Assembly (NCBI RefSeq): GCF_006539165.1
Contig: NZ_BJMM01000009.1
Coordinates: forward strand, 62,001-126,000
DNA from: Streptomyces cacaoi
GTDB lineage: Bacteria > Actinomycetota > Actinomycetes > Streptomycetales > Streptomycetaceae
Direction of reading: 5' to 3'
DNA: 64,000 bases
How positions within the stretch are numbered: the stretch's first letter is position 1; every line of letters begins with the position of its first letter. Below are positions 16,251-23,725 of this stretch, one piece after another. Position numbers and translations under genes: made by a program. The notes under the pieces were generated by a model. That model worked only from the letters and a program-made list of their open reading frames with translations, did no database searches and was not told the origin of the DNA.

Positions 16251-16591
16251 GGGCCCAGTCTCCGGGCCCCCGGCGGCGGGCGCCGTTCCGGCGGAACCGG
16301 GACCACCTGCACGAGTGACCGGCGTCCTGCGCGCACGGCCGGACACCCCGGACGTGCCGCGTGGAGCGGTATTCGGCCATCCGTTCCCGGCGCGGCACAC
16401 GTGCCGGACCGAGGCGTGCGCGGGCCGGAGGGAGAAGAACGAGCCACCGGGACGACCGGCCGTCAGCAGGCATCTTCTACAGTCCTGTAGGTTTTCGGCG
16501 TCCCCGTCCGCGACCGCTCGGGGAGGGCCCGTGCCGCGGCGGAAGCCCCGTGCGCCCCACCCTCCGCGACGGCACCGTCCCCGAGAAAGCC
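16251..16591. other. 341-bp divergent promoter region between phhA and the channel operon
   Basis: No gene is seen. The region must carry the promoters of the hydroxylase (leftward) and the channel gene (rightward). It contains the 14-bp palindrome at 16477-16490. Confidence 0.6.
16477..16490. promoter_or_regulatory. Perfect palindrome CTACAG-TC-CTGTAG, operator candidate
   Basis: Two 6-bp arms with a 2-bp centre lie 102 bp upstream of the ion-channel start and 227 bp upstream of phhA. Such a short two-fold site is typical of GntR- or similar dimeric repressors, but no regulator gene adjoins, so the binder is unknown. Confidence 0.55.
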
Positions 16592-17476
16592 ATGCCAGCA
16601 GAGCAGCTGCCACCCGCCGTGGGCCGCCTGGGTCCGCTGGCTGCCCGGTGCCGGCGGATCACCGGCGCGGGCTGGTTCGGCACGCTCGCCTTCGCGCTCA
16701 TCCTGGGCAACGCGCTGCTGCTCGGCGTGGAGACCTATCCGGGCATCCAGGAGCGCTGGCACAGCCGGCTCAAGACCGCCGAACACCTCTTCGTCGCCGC
16801 CTTCACGGTGGAGATCCTGCTGCGCGCCGGCGCCTGCGCGGACCGGCCCCGGTCCTTCTTCCGCGACCCGTGGAACGTCTTCGATCTCGCGGTGGTGCTC
16901 AGCGCCTGTCTGCCCTTCGCGCAGGAGAACGCGACCGTGCTGCGCCTGCTGCGGCTCGCGCGCGTCCTGCGGGCCGCCCGGTTCCTGCCGCAGCTGCGCA
17001 TCGTGGTGACCGCCGCCGTCAAGAGCCTGCCGGGGACGCTGAGTTTCCTGCTGCTGGGCGCGCTGGTGCTGTACCTGTACGCGATGACCGGCTGGGTGTT
17101 CTTCGCCGAGGAGGACCCGGAGCACTTCGGCTCCCTGGGTCGCGCGGGGCTGACGCTGTTCCTGCTGATGACGCTGGACGGCCTGGGCGACGCGGTCCGC
17201 ACCGGCCTGGAGATCTCGCGCTGGAGCATCCTCTACTTCGCCTCGTATGTGCTGCTCAGCTCCTTCGTGCTGGTCAACCTGCTGATCGGGGTGGTGCTCA
17301 ACTCCCTGGACGAGGCGCGCAGGGCGGAGGAGCGGGCCCACGCGGCGGGCGGCCGGCCACCGGAGGCGGGGGCGGAGGCCGGGACGGAGGCGGAGATCCG
17401 CGGCCGGATCGAGGCGGCCCGGCGGTCGCTGGACGAGCTGGAGCGCAGCCTCACCTCGGCCGGCCGGCCACCGTGA
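16592..17476 (+). CDS. Six-TM voltage-gated cation channel, NaChBac superfamily
   Basis: The 294-residue protein has the bacterial single-domain Nav layout. S1 is FGTLAFALILGNALLLGVET, S2 LFVAAFTVEILLRAG and S3 WNVFDLAVVLSACLPF. S4 has arginines every third residue at 118, 121, 124, 127 and 130 (LRLLRLARVLRAARFLPQLR). S5 is residues 149-171, the pore loop 187-206 and S6 211-237 (LVNLLIGVVLNSL, a family hallmark). A likely tetramer-forming coiled coil occupies residues 266-290. The filter reads TLDGLGD at 194-200, whereas characterised sodium channels have TLESW. Ion selectivity is therefore uncertain. It precedes a second channel gene by 77 bp. GAGAAAG upstream supports the ATG. Confidence 0.88.
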   Translation: MPAEQLPPAVGRLGPLAARCRRITGAGWFGTLAFALILGNALLLGVETYPGIQERWHSRLKTAEHLFVAAFTVEILLRAGACADRPRSFFRDPWNVFDLAVVLSACLPFAQENATVLRLLRLARVLRAARFLPQLRIVVTAAVKSLPGTLSFLLLGALVLYLYAMTGWVFFAEEDPEHFGSLGRAGLTLFLLMTLDGLGDAVRTGLEISRWSILYFASYVLLSSFVLVNLLIGVVLNSLDEARRAEERAHAAGGRPPEAGAEAGTEAEIRGRIEAARRSLDELERSLTSAGRPP

Positions 17477-17553
17477 ACGGGCGGCGGTGCACCCCCCGGC
17501 GGGGTGCGCGGAGCAGACCGGATCGGGGACGAGCGACGGAACGGAAGTGTGCG

Positions 17554-19431
17554 GTGAGGTTACGGGAACGGCTGCGGTACTGGTTCGACGGGACGATGGA
17601 CCGCGGGACACCCGCGCTGATCGGCTGGCTCGGGCTGGCCTCCCTGGCGCTGATCGGCCTGGTGGCCACCCTCGTGGTGCTGCTGGACGGGGACGACACC
17701 GCGGCCAACGGCGGCTGGCTCGGCGTGGCCTGGATGAGCCTGCTGCGCACCCTCGACCCGGGCACCATGGGCGGGGACACCGGCCGCCCCGTCTTCCTCG
17801 TCCTGATGCTCGCCGTCACGCTCGGCGGGATCTTCATCGTCAGCGCCCTCATCGGTGTGCTGACGACCGGGCTCAACCACCGCATCGAGCGGCTGCGCAA
17901 GGGCCGTTCACGGCTGGTGGAGAGCGGGCACACGATCGTGCTGGGGTGGTCGGAGCAGATCTTCACCGTCGTCGAGGAACTGGTCGAGGCCAATCAGAGC
18001 GAGCGCAGGTCCTGTGTCGTCGTCCTCGCCGACCAGGACAAGGTCGCCATGGAGGACCAGCTCCGCGCCCGGGTGCCCGACACCGGCCGCACCCGCGTCA
18101 TCTGCCGCTCCGGCGATCCGCTGCACCGGGCCGACCTGGAGCTGGTCAGCCCCGACACCAGCAAGTCGATCATGGTGCTGCCCCCCTCGGGACCGGACGC
18201 GGACACCCAGGTCATCAAGACCCTCCTGGTGCTCAACCACCGCTCCTGGCGCGGCGACCGGCCGCACGTGGTCGCGGCCGTCCAGGACTCGGGCAACCTC
18301 GCCGCCGCGCGCCTCGCCGCCGGCAGCCACGGGCTGGTGATCGACGCCGACGACATCGCGGTCCGGCTCATCGTCCAGTCGCACCGGCAGGCCGGTATCT
18401 CCACCGTCTGCAACGAACTGCTCAGCTTCTTCGGCAACGAGATCTACATCAGGCCCGAGCCGGAGCTGACCGGCAGCACCTACGGCGAACTGCTCGGCCG
18501 CTACGCGCTGGGCGTGCCCATCGGGATCCACACGGCCGACGGGCGCATCCTCGTCAACCCGGAGATGAGCACCGTGCTCGGCACCGGGGACCGTGTCATC
18601 GTCATCGCGGAGGACGATCTGCTCATCGAGCGGGCGCGCAGCGTGCCGCCGGTCGCCGAGCAGGCCATCGCCTCCGTGTCCGACCGGGCACGCGCGGCCG
18701 AGCGCACCCTGCTGATCGGCTGGAACTCCCGGGTCCCGCGCATCGTCGCGCTGCTGGACAGCTTCTCCGCGCCCGGCACGGAGCTGGACATCGCGGCACC
18801 GCCGGCGCCGGACGGCGAACCCCGCACGCTGGAGGGCGAGTTCCCCCACCTCGTCGTCGGCCACAAGCGGTGCGACCCGACGAACCGGCGGTCGCTGGAG
18901 GCGCTGGAGCCGGGGGAGTACCAGCACATCCTGGTGCTCTCGGACGAGGAGTCCGACCCCGAACAGGCCGACAACCGGACCCTGGTGACGCTGCTGCACC
19001 TGCGCGACATCGAGGAGAGGCTCGGCGACCCGTACTCGATCGTCACCGAGATGAACGACGACTCCAACCGCGAGGTCGCCCAGGTCACCAAGGCGGACGA
19101 CTTCATCGTCAGCTCCAAGCTCATCAGTCTGATGCTGACCCAGCTGACCGAGAACCGGCATCTGTACGAGGTGCTGATCGACCTCTTCGACCCCGCGGGC
19201 TCGGAGGTCTACCTCAAGCCCGCCGCCCGCTATCTCCTGCCGGGCGCCGAGGCCGACTTCGCCACGGTGATCGAGGCCGCCCGCCGGCAGGGGGAGACCG
19301 CCATCGGCTACCGGCTGGGCCGCCACCGGGACGAGCCGCCCACCTACGGTGTCCGGCTCAATCCGCCGCGGACGGCGCCGCTGTGCCTGGGGGAGGAGGA
19401 CCACGTCGTCGTCCTGGCCGAGGACGCCTGA
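17554..19431 (+). CDS. CASTOR/POLLUX-type ion channel with tandem RCK/TrkA-N-like domains
   Basis: The 625-residue protein starts at GTG 17554. Two TM segments (LIGWLGLASLALIGLVATLV and about residues 74-101, FLVLMLAVTLGGIFIVSALI) flank a pore-like loop with LRTLDPGTMGGDTG, a feature of the CASTOR/POLLUX family. Two regulatory Rossmann-type domains follow: the first begins HTIVLGWSEQIFTVVEEL (about residue 126), the second ERTLLIGWNSRVPRIVALL (about residue 384). Plant homologues are nuclear-envelope calcium/potassium channels; bacterial ones are of uncertain function. The third codon is TTA (17560-17562), which in Streptomyces requires the bldA tRNA, so translation should be developmentally timed. 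Confidence 0.85.
   Translation: MRLRERLRYWFDGTMDRGTPALIGWLGLASLALIGLVATLVVLLDGDDTAANGGWLGVAWMSLLRTLDPGTMGGDTGRPVFLVLMLAVTLGGIFIVSALIGVLTTGLNHRIERLRKGRSRLVESGHTIVLGWSEQIFTVVEELVEANQSERRSCVVVLADQDKVAMEDQLRARVPDTGRTRVICRSGDPLHRADLELVSPDTSKSIMVLPPSGPDADTQVIKTLLVLNHRSWRGDRPHVVAAVQDSGNLAAARLAAGSHGLVIDADDIAVRLIVQSHRQAGISTVCNELLSFFGNEIYIRPEPELTGSTYGELLGRYALGVPIGIHTADGRILVNPEMSTVLGTGDRVIVIAEDDLLIERARSVPPVAEQAIASVSDRARAAERTLLIGWNSRVPRIVALLDSFSAPGTELDIAAPPAPDGEPRTLEGEFPHLVVGHKRCDPTNRRSLEALEPGEYQHILVLSDEESDPEQADNRTLVTLLHLRDIEERLGDPYSIVTEMNDDSNREVAQVTKADDFIVSSKLISLMLTQLTENRHLYEVLIDLFDPAGSEVYLKPAARYLLPGAEADFATVIEAARRQGETAIGYRLGRHRDEPPTYGVRLNPPRTAPLCLGEEDHVVVLAEDA
17560..17562 (+). promoter_or_regulatory. 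TTA leucine codon (third codon): predicted bldA-dependent translation
   Basis: The gene begins GTG-AGG-TTA-CGG. In Streptomyces TTA is read only by the bldA leucyl-tRNA, which accumulates late in growth; early-position TTA codons often act as developmental switches. If the true start were downstream, the codon would not be translated, but no better start is seen. Confidence 0.7.
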
Positions 19432-19453
19432 ACCACGGCCGCCGGCACGGGTA

Positions 19454-19480
19454 TTGACACCCTCTTTGGTCTGGACCAGT
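19454..19480 (+). promoter_or_regulatory. Chitinase promoter: -35 TTGACA and DasR-responsive element
   Basis: TTGACA at 19454-19459 is followed by TTTGGTCTGGACCAGT at 19465-19480, a near match to the known DasR operator (core TGGTCTAGACCA). The operator lies where the -10 should be. DasR (GntR family) represses chitin and GlcNAc genes in Streptomyces and is released by phosphorylated amino sugars. The site begins 56 nt upstream of the chitinase GTG. Confidence 0.85.
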
Positions 19481-19520
19481 TTGTGTGTGTCGCCCTCCAC
19501 CCCCACACCGGGAGGCAGTT

Positions 19521-20741
19521 GTGGCACCACCCCCCTCCGGCCGCTTCCGGCCCCTGAGCCCCGCCCGCCCGCGGCGGCTACGCGGGCGCGGACCCCGACT
19601 GCGCGCCGCCGCAGCGGTGTTCGCGCTCGCGGCCTCCGCCGCGCTCACCGTCCCGGCCGCCGCGGCCCCCGCACCGCACCGGGCAGCGGACGCCCCGCGT
19701 GCGGTCGCGGGCGCATCGGGAAGTGCGGCCCTGCCGGAGCACGCCCTCGTCGGCTACCTCCACACGAGCTTCGCCAACGGCTCCGGCTACACCCGCCTCG
19801 CCGACGTCCCCGACGACTGGGACATCATCGACCTGGCCTTCGGCGAGCCCACCTCCGCGACCTCCGGCGACATCCGGTTCGGCCTGTGCCCGCAGTCCGA
19901 ATGCCCGGACGTGGAGTCCGAGGAGGAGTTCAAGGCGGCCGTCGCGGAGAAACAGGCACAGGGCAAGAAGGTCCTGCTGTCCATCGGCGGCCAGAACGGC
20001 CAGGTGCGGCTCACCACCACCCAGGCCCGCGACACCTTCGTCTCCTCCGTCTCGTCGATCATCGACAAGTACGGACTGGACGGCCTCGACATCGACTTCG
20101 AGGGCCACTCCCTCTCCCTCGACGCCGACGACACCGACTTCCGGAACCCCACCACACCGGTGATCGTGAACCTGATCTCCGCCATCGAGTCCCTCAAGGC
20201 GAAGTACGGCGACGACTTCACCCTCACCATGGCCCCCGAGACCTTCTTCGTCCAGCTCGGCCACCAGCGCTACGGGCCGGGACCGAACGGCGGGGACGCC
20301 CGCGCGGGCGCCTATCTGCCCGTCATCCACGCGCTGCGCGACGATCTGACCCTGCTGCACGTGCAGGACTACAACTCCGGCCCGATCATGGGCCTCGACG
20401 GCCAGTACCACCAGATGGGCAGCGCCGACTTCCACATCGCCATGACGGACATGCTGCTGGCCGGCTTCCCCGTGGCCGGCGACGCCGACAATGTCTTCCC
20501 GGCGCTCCCGCCCGAGAAGGTGGCGATCGGCATGCCCGCGACCTCCCAGGCCGGCAACGGGTACGTACCGCCCGGCGAGGTGAACACGGCGCTCGACTGC
20601 CTCACCAAGGGCAGCGACTGCGGCTCCTACCAGCCGCACGGCACCTGGCCCGCGCTGCGCGGTCTGATGGCGTGGTCCGTCAACTGGGACCGCTTCAACG
20701 ACTGGGAGTTCTCCAAGAACTTCACGGCGTACTTCGGCTGA
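19521..20741 (+). CDS. Secreted GH18 chitinase
   Basis: This is a 406-residue protein starting at GTG with GGAGG 5 nt upstream. A Sec signal with Arg-rich n-region and hydrophobic AAAVFALAASAALTVPAAAA ends near residue 49. The GH18 catalytic motif DGLDIDFE lies at residues 187-194, with Glu194 as acid. SIGG (residues 154-157) and MAPET, QDYN and GLMAWSVNWD are the other conserved strands. No carbohydrate-binding module is seen; the mature protein is one catalytic domain. It should cut chitin to N-acetylglucosamine oligomers outside the cell. The dre-type operator upstream predicts GlcNAc-dependent induction. A GC hairpin follows the stop. Confidence 0.93.
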   Translation: MAPPPSGRFRPLSPARPRRLRGRGPRLRAAAAVFALAASAALTVPAAAAPAPHRAADAPRAVAGASGSAALPEHALVGYLHTSFANGSGYTRLADVPDDWDIIDLAFGEPTSATSGDIRFGLCPQSECPDVESEEEFKAAVAEKQAQGKKVLLSIGGQNGQVRLTTTQARDTFVSSVSSIIDKYGLDGLDIDFEGHSLSLDADDTDFRNPTTPVIVNLISAIESLKAKYGDDFTLTMAPETFFVQLGHQRYGPGPNGGDARAGAYLPVIHALRDDLTLLHVQDYNSGPIMGLDGQYHQMGSADFHIAMTDMLLAGFPVAGDADNVFPALPPEKVAIGMPATSQAGNGYVPPGEVNTALDCLTKGSDCGSYQPHGTWPALRGLMAWSVNWDRFNDWEFSKNFTAYFG

Positions 20742-20750
20742 CGCCCGCTG

Positions 20751-20776
20751 CCCCGGCCGCCGCCCGGCCGCCGGGG
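20751..20776 (+). terminator. GC-rich hairpin after the chitinase gene
   Basis: CCCCGGC at 20751-20757 pairs with GCCGGGG at 20770-20776. It begins 9 nt after the stop, which favours a terminator; there is no T-run. Confidence 0.5.
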
Positions 20777-20808
20777 CCCCGCGCCCGCCGTGGCAGACTG
20801 ATCCCCCG

Positions 20809-21708
20809 ATGAACCCGGTGCCCCTCGACTCCAAGGACCTCGCGCTCGTCCACCTCCTCCAGCAGGACGGACGGGCCAGCTACGAGGCGTTGGCGGCGGG
20901 CATCGGCCTCTCCCGGGCCGCCACCCGCACCCGTGTGCTGCGGCTGGTGGAGGAGGAGATCGTACGGATCACCGGCATCGTCCACCCGGCCGTCCTGGGC
21001 CGGACCGTGTGCGCCCACGTCGCGGTGGCCGTCGACGGTCCGGCGGCGCCCACGGCACACGCACTGGCCGCGCTGCCCGAAGCGGTCTTCGTCACGCTGG
21101 CCGCCGGCCGCCGGCCGGTGATGGCGGAGCTGCGCACCGAGAGCTTCGACGCGCTCGGCGCGCTGCTCGCCCGCCTCTCCCGGCTCCCCGGCGTCCGCGC
21201 CGTCGACACCACGCCGTACACCGCCGTCGTGAAGGACCCGTACCTGCCCACCGAACCCCCGGACGCCGTCGACCTGGACGAGACGGACCACGCGATCCTG
21301 CGTGCGCTCCAGTCGGACGGGCGGATGTCGTACGCGGTGCTCGCCGAGCGGGTCGGCATGTCGCCGGCCGCCGCACGCGCCCGGTCGCTGCGGCTGCTGG
21401 AAGCCGGCGTCTTCCGGGTCGCCGCGCTGACCCGCCCCGGCGTCGTCGGGCTCGGCCACCTCGCCGGCTTCGCGCTGCGCCGGGACGGCACCGGGCCCGG
21501 GGCGCGGGAGCTGGTGGCCGCCGACGCGGTGCAGTTCGCCGCCGAGTGCGTGGGCCGCGCCGACGTCATCGGCACGGTGGGCGGCGCCACCCTCGACGCG
21601 GTCCTCTCCGCGCTGGAGGAGCTGCGTGCCACCGAGGGCGTGCACTCCCTGGAGAGCTGGTTCCACCTCGAACTGGTCCAGGAACGCTACGACTCCGTCC
21701 CCCGCTGA
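20809..21708 (+). CDS. Lrp/AsnC-family regulator with two tandem AsnC modules
   Basis: The 299-residue protein is about twice the usual AsnC length. Module 1 begins PLDSKDLALVHLLQQDGRAS with HTH ALAAGIGLSRAATRTRVLRL. Module 2 begins DLDETDHAILRALQSDGRMS with HTH VLAERVGMSPAAARARSLRL. Each is followed by an effector-like segment (AHVAVAVDGPA; ESWFHLELVQERY at the end). Tandem AsnC proteins are common in Streptomyces and usually control a neighbouring amino acid or amide catabolic gene. The next genes, an amidohydrolase and an NCS1 permease on the same strand, are the obvious targets, by context only. Confidence 0.9.
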   Translation: MNPVPLDSKDLALVHLLQQDGRASYEALAAGIGLSRAATRTRVLRLVEEEIVRITGIVHPAVLGRTVCAHVAVAVDGPAAPTAHALAALPEAVFVTLAAGRRPVMAELRTESFDALGALLARLSRLPGVRAVDTTPYTAVVKDPYLPTEPPDAVDLDETDHAILRALQSDGRMSYAVLAERVGMSPAAARARSLRLLEAGVFRVAALTRPGVVGLGHLAGFALRRDGTGPGARELVAADAVQFAAECVGRADVIGTVGGATLDAVLSALEELRATEGVHSLESWFHLELVQERYDSVPR

Positions 21709-21960
21709 CGGCCCTCCCCCCTCCGCGGGACCGAACTCCCGCTGTCGCCCGGCACCTCCCGCTGCCGCCCGGCACCTCCCGCTGACGATCCGCTCGTGCG
21801 AGGGCCGTCCGTCCTGCCGAAAATTTGTCGACGGCTGCCCCTGGTAATTCATTCGCTCGATTCCTAGACTCGCCGCGAACGAAACGGTTGCGCATGCCAC
21901 GCACGGCCATCGATGCGTCGGCGCGCTCGTCCTCTCCCCGCGCACCCCAGGAGCACCACC

Positions 21961-23640
21961 ATGACTGCGGCCAGCACGCACGGCGCGCCCCCGAAGGAAT
22001 CCGGCCGCGCCCGCACCCTCCTCGTCACCGGTGGCACGGTCCACACCCTCACCGCCGCCGGAGCCACCGAGGCGCTCGCCGTGCGCGGCGACCGCGTCGT
22101 GCACGCCGGGACGCGGGACGAGTGCCGTGCCGCGCTGGACGGACGCGTCGACGCACGGCTCGACCTCGCGGGCCGGCACATGCTGCCCGGCTTCGTGGAC
22201 GCGCACTGCCACCCGGTGATGTACGGCCAGAACCTCGCCTGGGCGGATGTGCGCCCGGAGACCGTGCCGGACATCGACGCGCTGGTCGACGCCCTGCGCA
22301 CGCACGCCGGGGCCCTGCGCCCCGAGGCGCCCGTACGCGGCTTCGGCTACGAGCACCGGCGGCTGGCCGAGGGCCGCCACCCCACCCGGCACGACCTGGA
22401 CAGGGTGGCGACCGACCGCGAGGTGTACGTCATGAACGCCTCCGGGCACGGCGGCGTCGTCAACACCTACGCGCTCAACAAGTACGGCATCACGGCGGGC
22501 ACGCCCGACCCGGCCGGCGGCCGCATCGGGCGCACGGAGTCCGGGGAGCCCAACGGCGAACTGTGGGACGGCGCCTGCGACCTGCTCACCGGCCCCGACG
22601 GCGTGAAGATCACCAACCACGGCCCCAACTTCCATCTGGACGACCCCGAGGACGTGATGCGCAGCCATCTGCTGCGCGCCCAGGAGAGGTTCCTGGCCGC
22701 CGGCGTCACCACGATCGGCGACGCGCAGGTCTCCCGCCGCGAGCTGGAGACCTATCTGCGGGCCCGGGACGCCGGCGCGCTGCGGATGCGTACCTCCGCC
22801 TACCTCACCTCGGCGCTGCTGGAGGACGCGCTCGCCCTCGGGCTGACCAGGACCCTCGGCGACGACACCCTGCGCATCCAGGGCGTCAAGCTGTACGCGG
22901 ACGGCACGCTCGGCGGCTGGACCGCCTACTTCCCCGACGGCTACGCGGCCGACTGCTGCCACCACGGGCAGCTCTACCACTCCCCGGAGGAGTACGCCGA
23001 GTTGCTGATCCGGGCGCACCGGGCCGGGCTCCAGACCGCGACGCACGCCCAGTCCCCGTACGCGATCGGCATGGTCCTCGACACCGTCGAGAAGGCGCTC
23101 GCCGCCGCCCCGGCCGCCGGCCGGCGGCACCGGATCGAGCACTGCGGACTGCCCACCGACGCCGACATCGACCGCATGCGCGCACTCGGGGTGCACGCCG
23201 TGCTCCAGCCCCAGCACCATCTGCGCACCGGCGACGGCACCCTCACCGCGGTCGGCGACCTCGGCCACCGCTACAACCCGTGCGGTCTCCTCCGGCGCGC
23301 CGGGGTCGACTTCGCCCTCAGCTCCGACGCGCCCGTCGCCCCGCCCCGCCCCTTCGAGGCCGTGGCCGCCGCGGCACACCGGCGCACCGTCCTCGGCACC
23401 CGGCTCGGCACCCCGGAGATGCGGCTGGACGTGGCCGACGGGCTGCGGGCGCACACCGTCGGCGGGGCCCGCGCCCTGCACCGCGAACACGCCGTCGGCG
23501 CCCTGTTCGCCGGCGCGCTCGCCGACTTCGTCGTCGTGCCCGGGAACCCCTTCGCGGCCGAGGACCCCGACCGCCCGGCCGGTCCGATGGTCGACGAGAC
23601 CTGGATCGGCGGCTCCCCGGCCTGGACCGCCTCGTCCTGA
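21961..23640 (+). CDS. YtcJ-like metal-dependent amidohydrolase
   Basis: This is a 559-residue protein with AGGAGC before the ATG. The amidohydrolase-3 (YtcJ/NfdA-like) fold is evident. Metal ligands lie in FVDAHCHPVMYG (HxH, near residue 80), with further His residues in TATHAQS and RIEHCGL and an Asp in LSSDAPV. The N-terminal TGGTVHTL and C-terminal ADFVVVPGNPF form the typical beta-sandwich. It likely hydrolyses an N-acyl or N-formyl amide in the cytosol. It sits between a tandem AsnC regulator and an NCS1 nucleobase/hydantoin permease, suggesting an imported amide or cyclic ureide as substrate; this is inference. Confidence 0.87.
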   Translation: MTAASTHGAPPKESGRARTLLVTGGTVHTLTAAGATEALAVRGDRVVHAGTRDECRAALDGRVDARLDLAGRHMLPGFVDAHCHPVMYGQNLAWADVRPETVPDIDALVDALRTHAGALRPEAPVRGFGYEHRRLAEGRHPTRHDLDRVATDREVYVMNASGHGGVVNTYALNKYGITAGTPDPAGGRIGRTESGEPNGELWDGACDLLTGPDGVKITNHGPNFHLDDPEDVMRSHLLRAQERFLAAGVTTIGDAQVSRRELETYLRARDAGALRMRTSAYLTSALLEDALALGLTRTLGDDTLRIQGVKLYADGTLGGWTAYFPDGYAADCCHHGQLYHSPEEYAELLIRAHRAGLQTATHAQSPYAIGMVLDTVEKALAAAPAAGRRHRIEHCGLPTDADIDRMRALGVHAVLQPQHHLRTGDGTLTAVGDLGHRYNPCGLLRRAGVDFALSSDAPVAPPRPFEAVAAAAHRRTVLGTRLGTPEMRLDVADGLRAHTVGGARALHREHAVGALFAGALADFVVVPGNPFAAEDPDRPAGPMVDETWIGGSPAWTASS

Positions 23641-23725
23641 GCGCCCCCACCGCACCCGGCCGGCCCGCCGGCCCCGCCACCGCCCGCACGAGGATGCCCG
23701 GCGCGCCCGCGAAGGAGTACGACCG

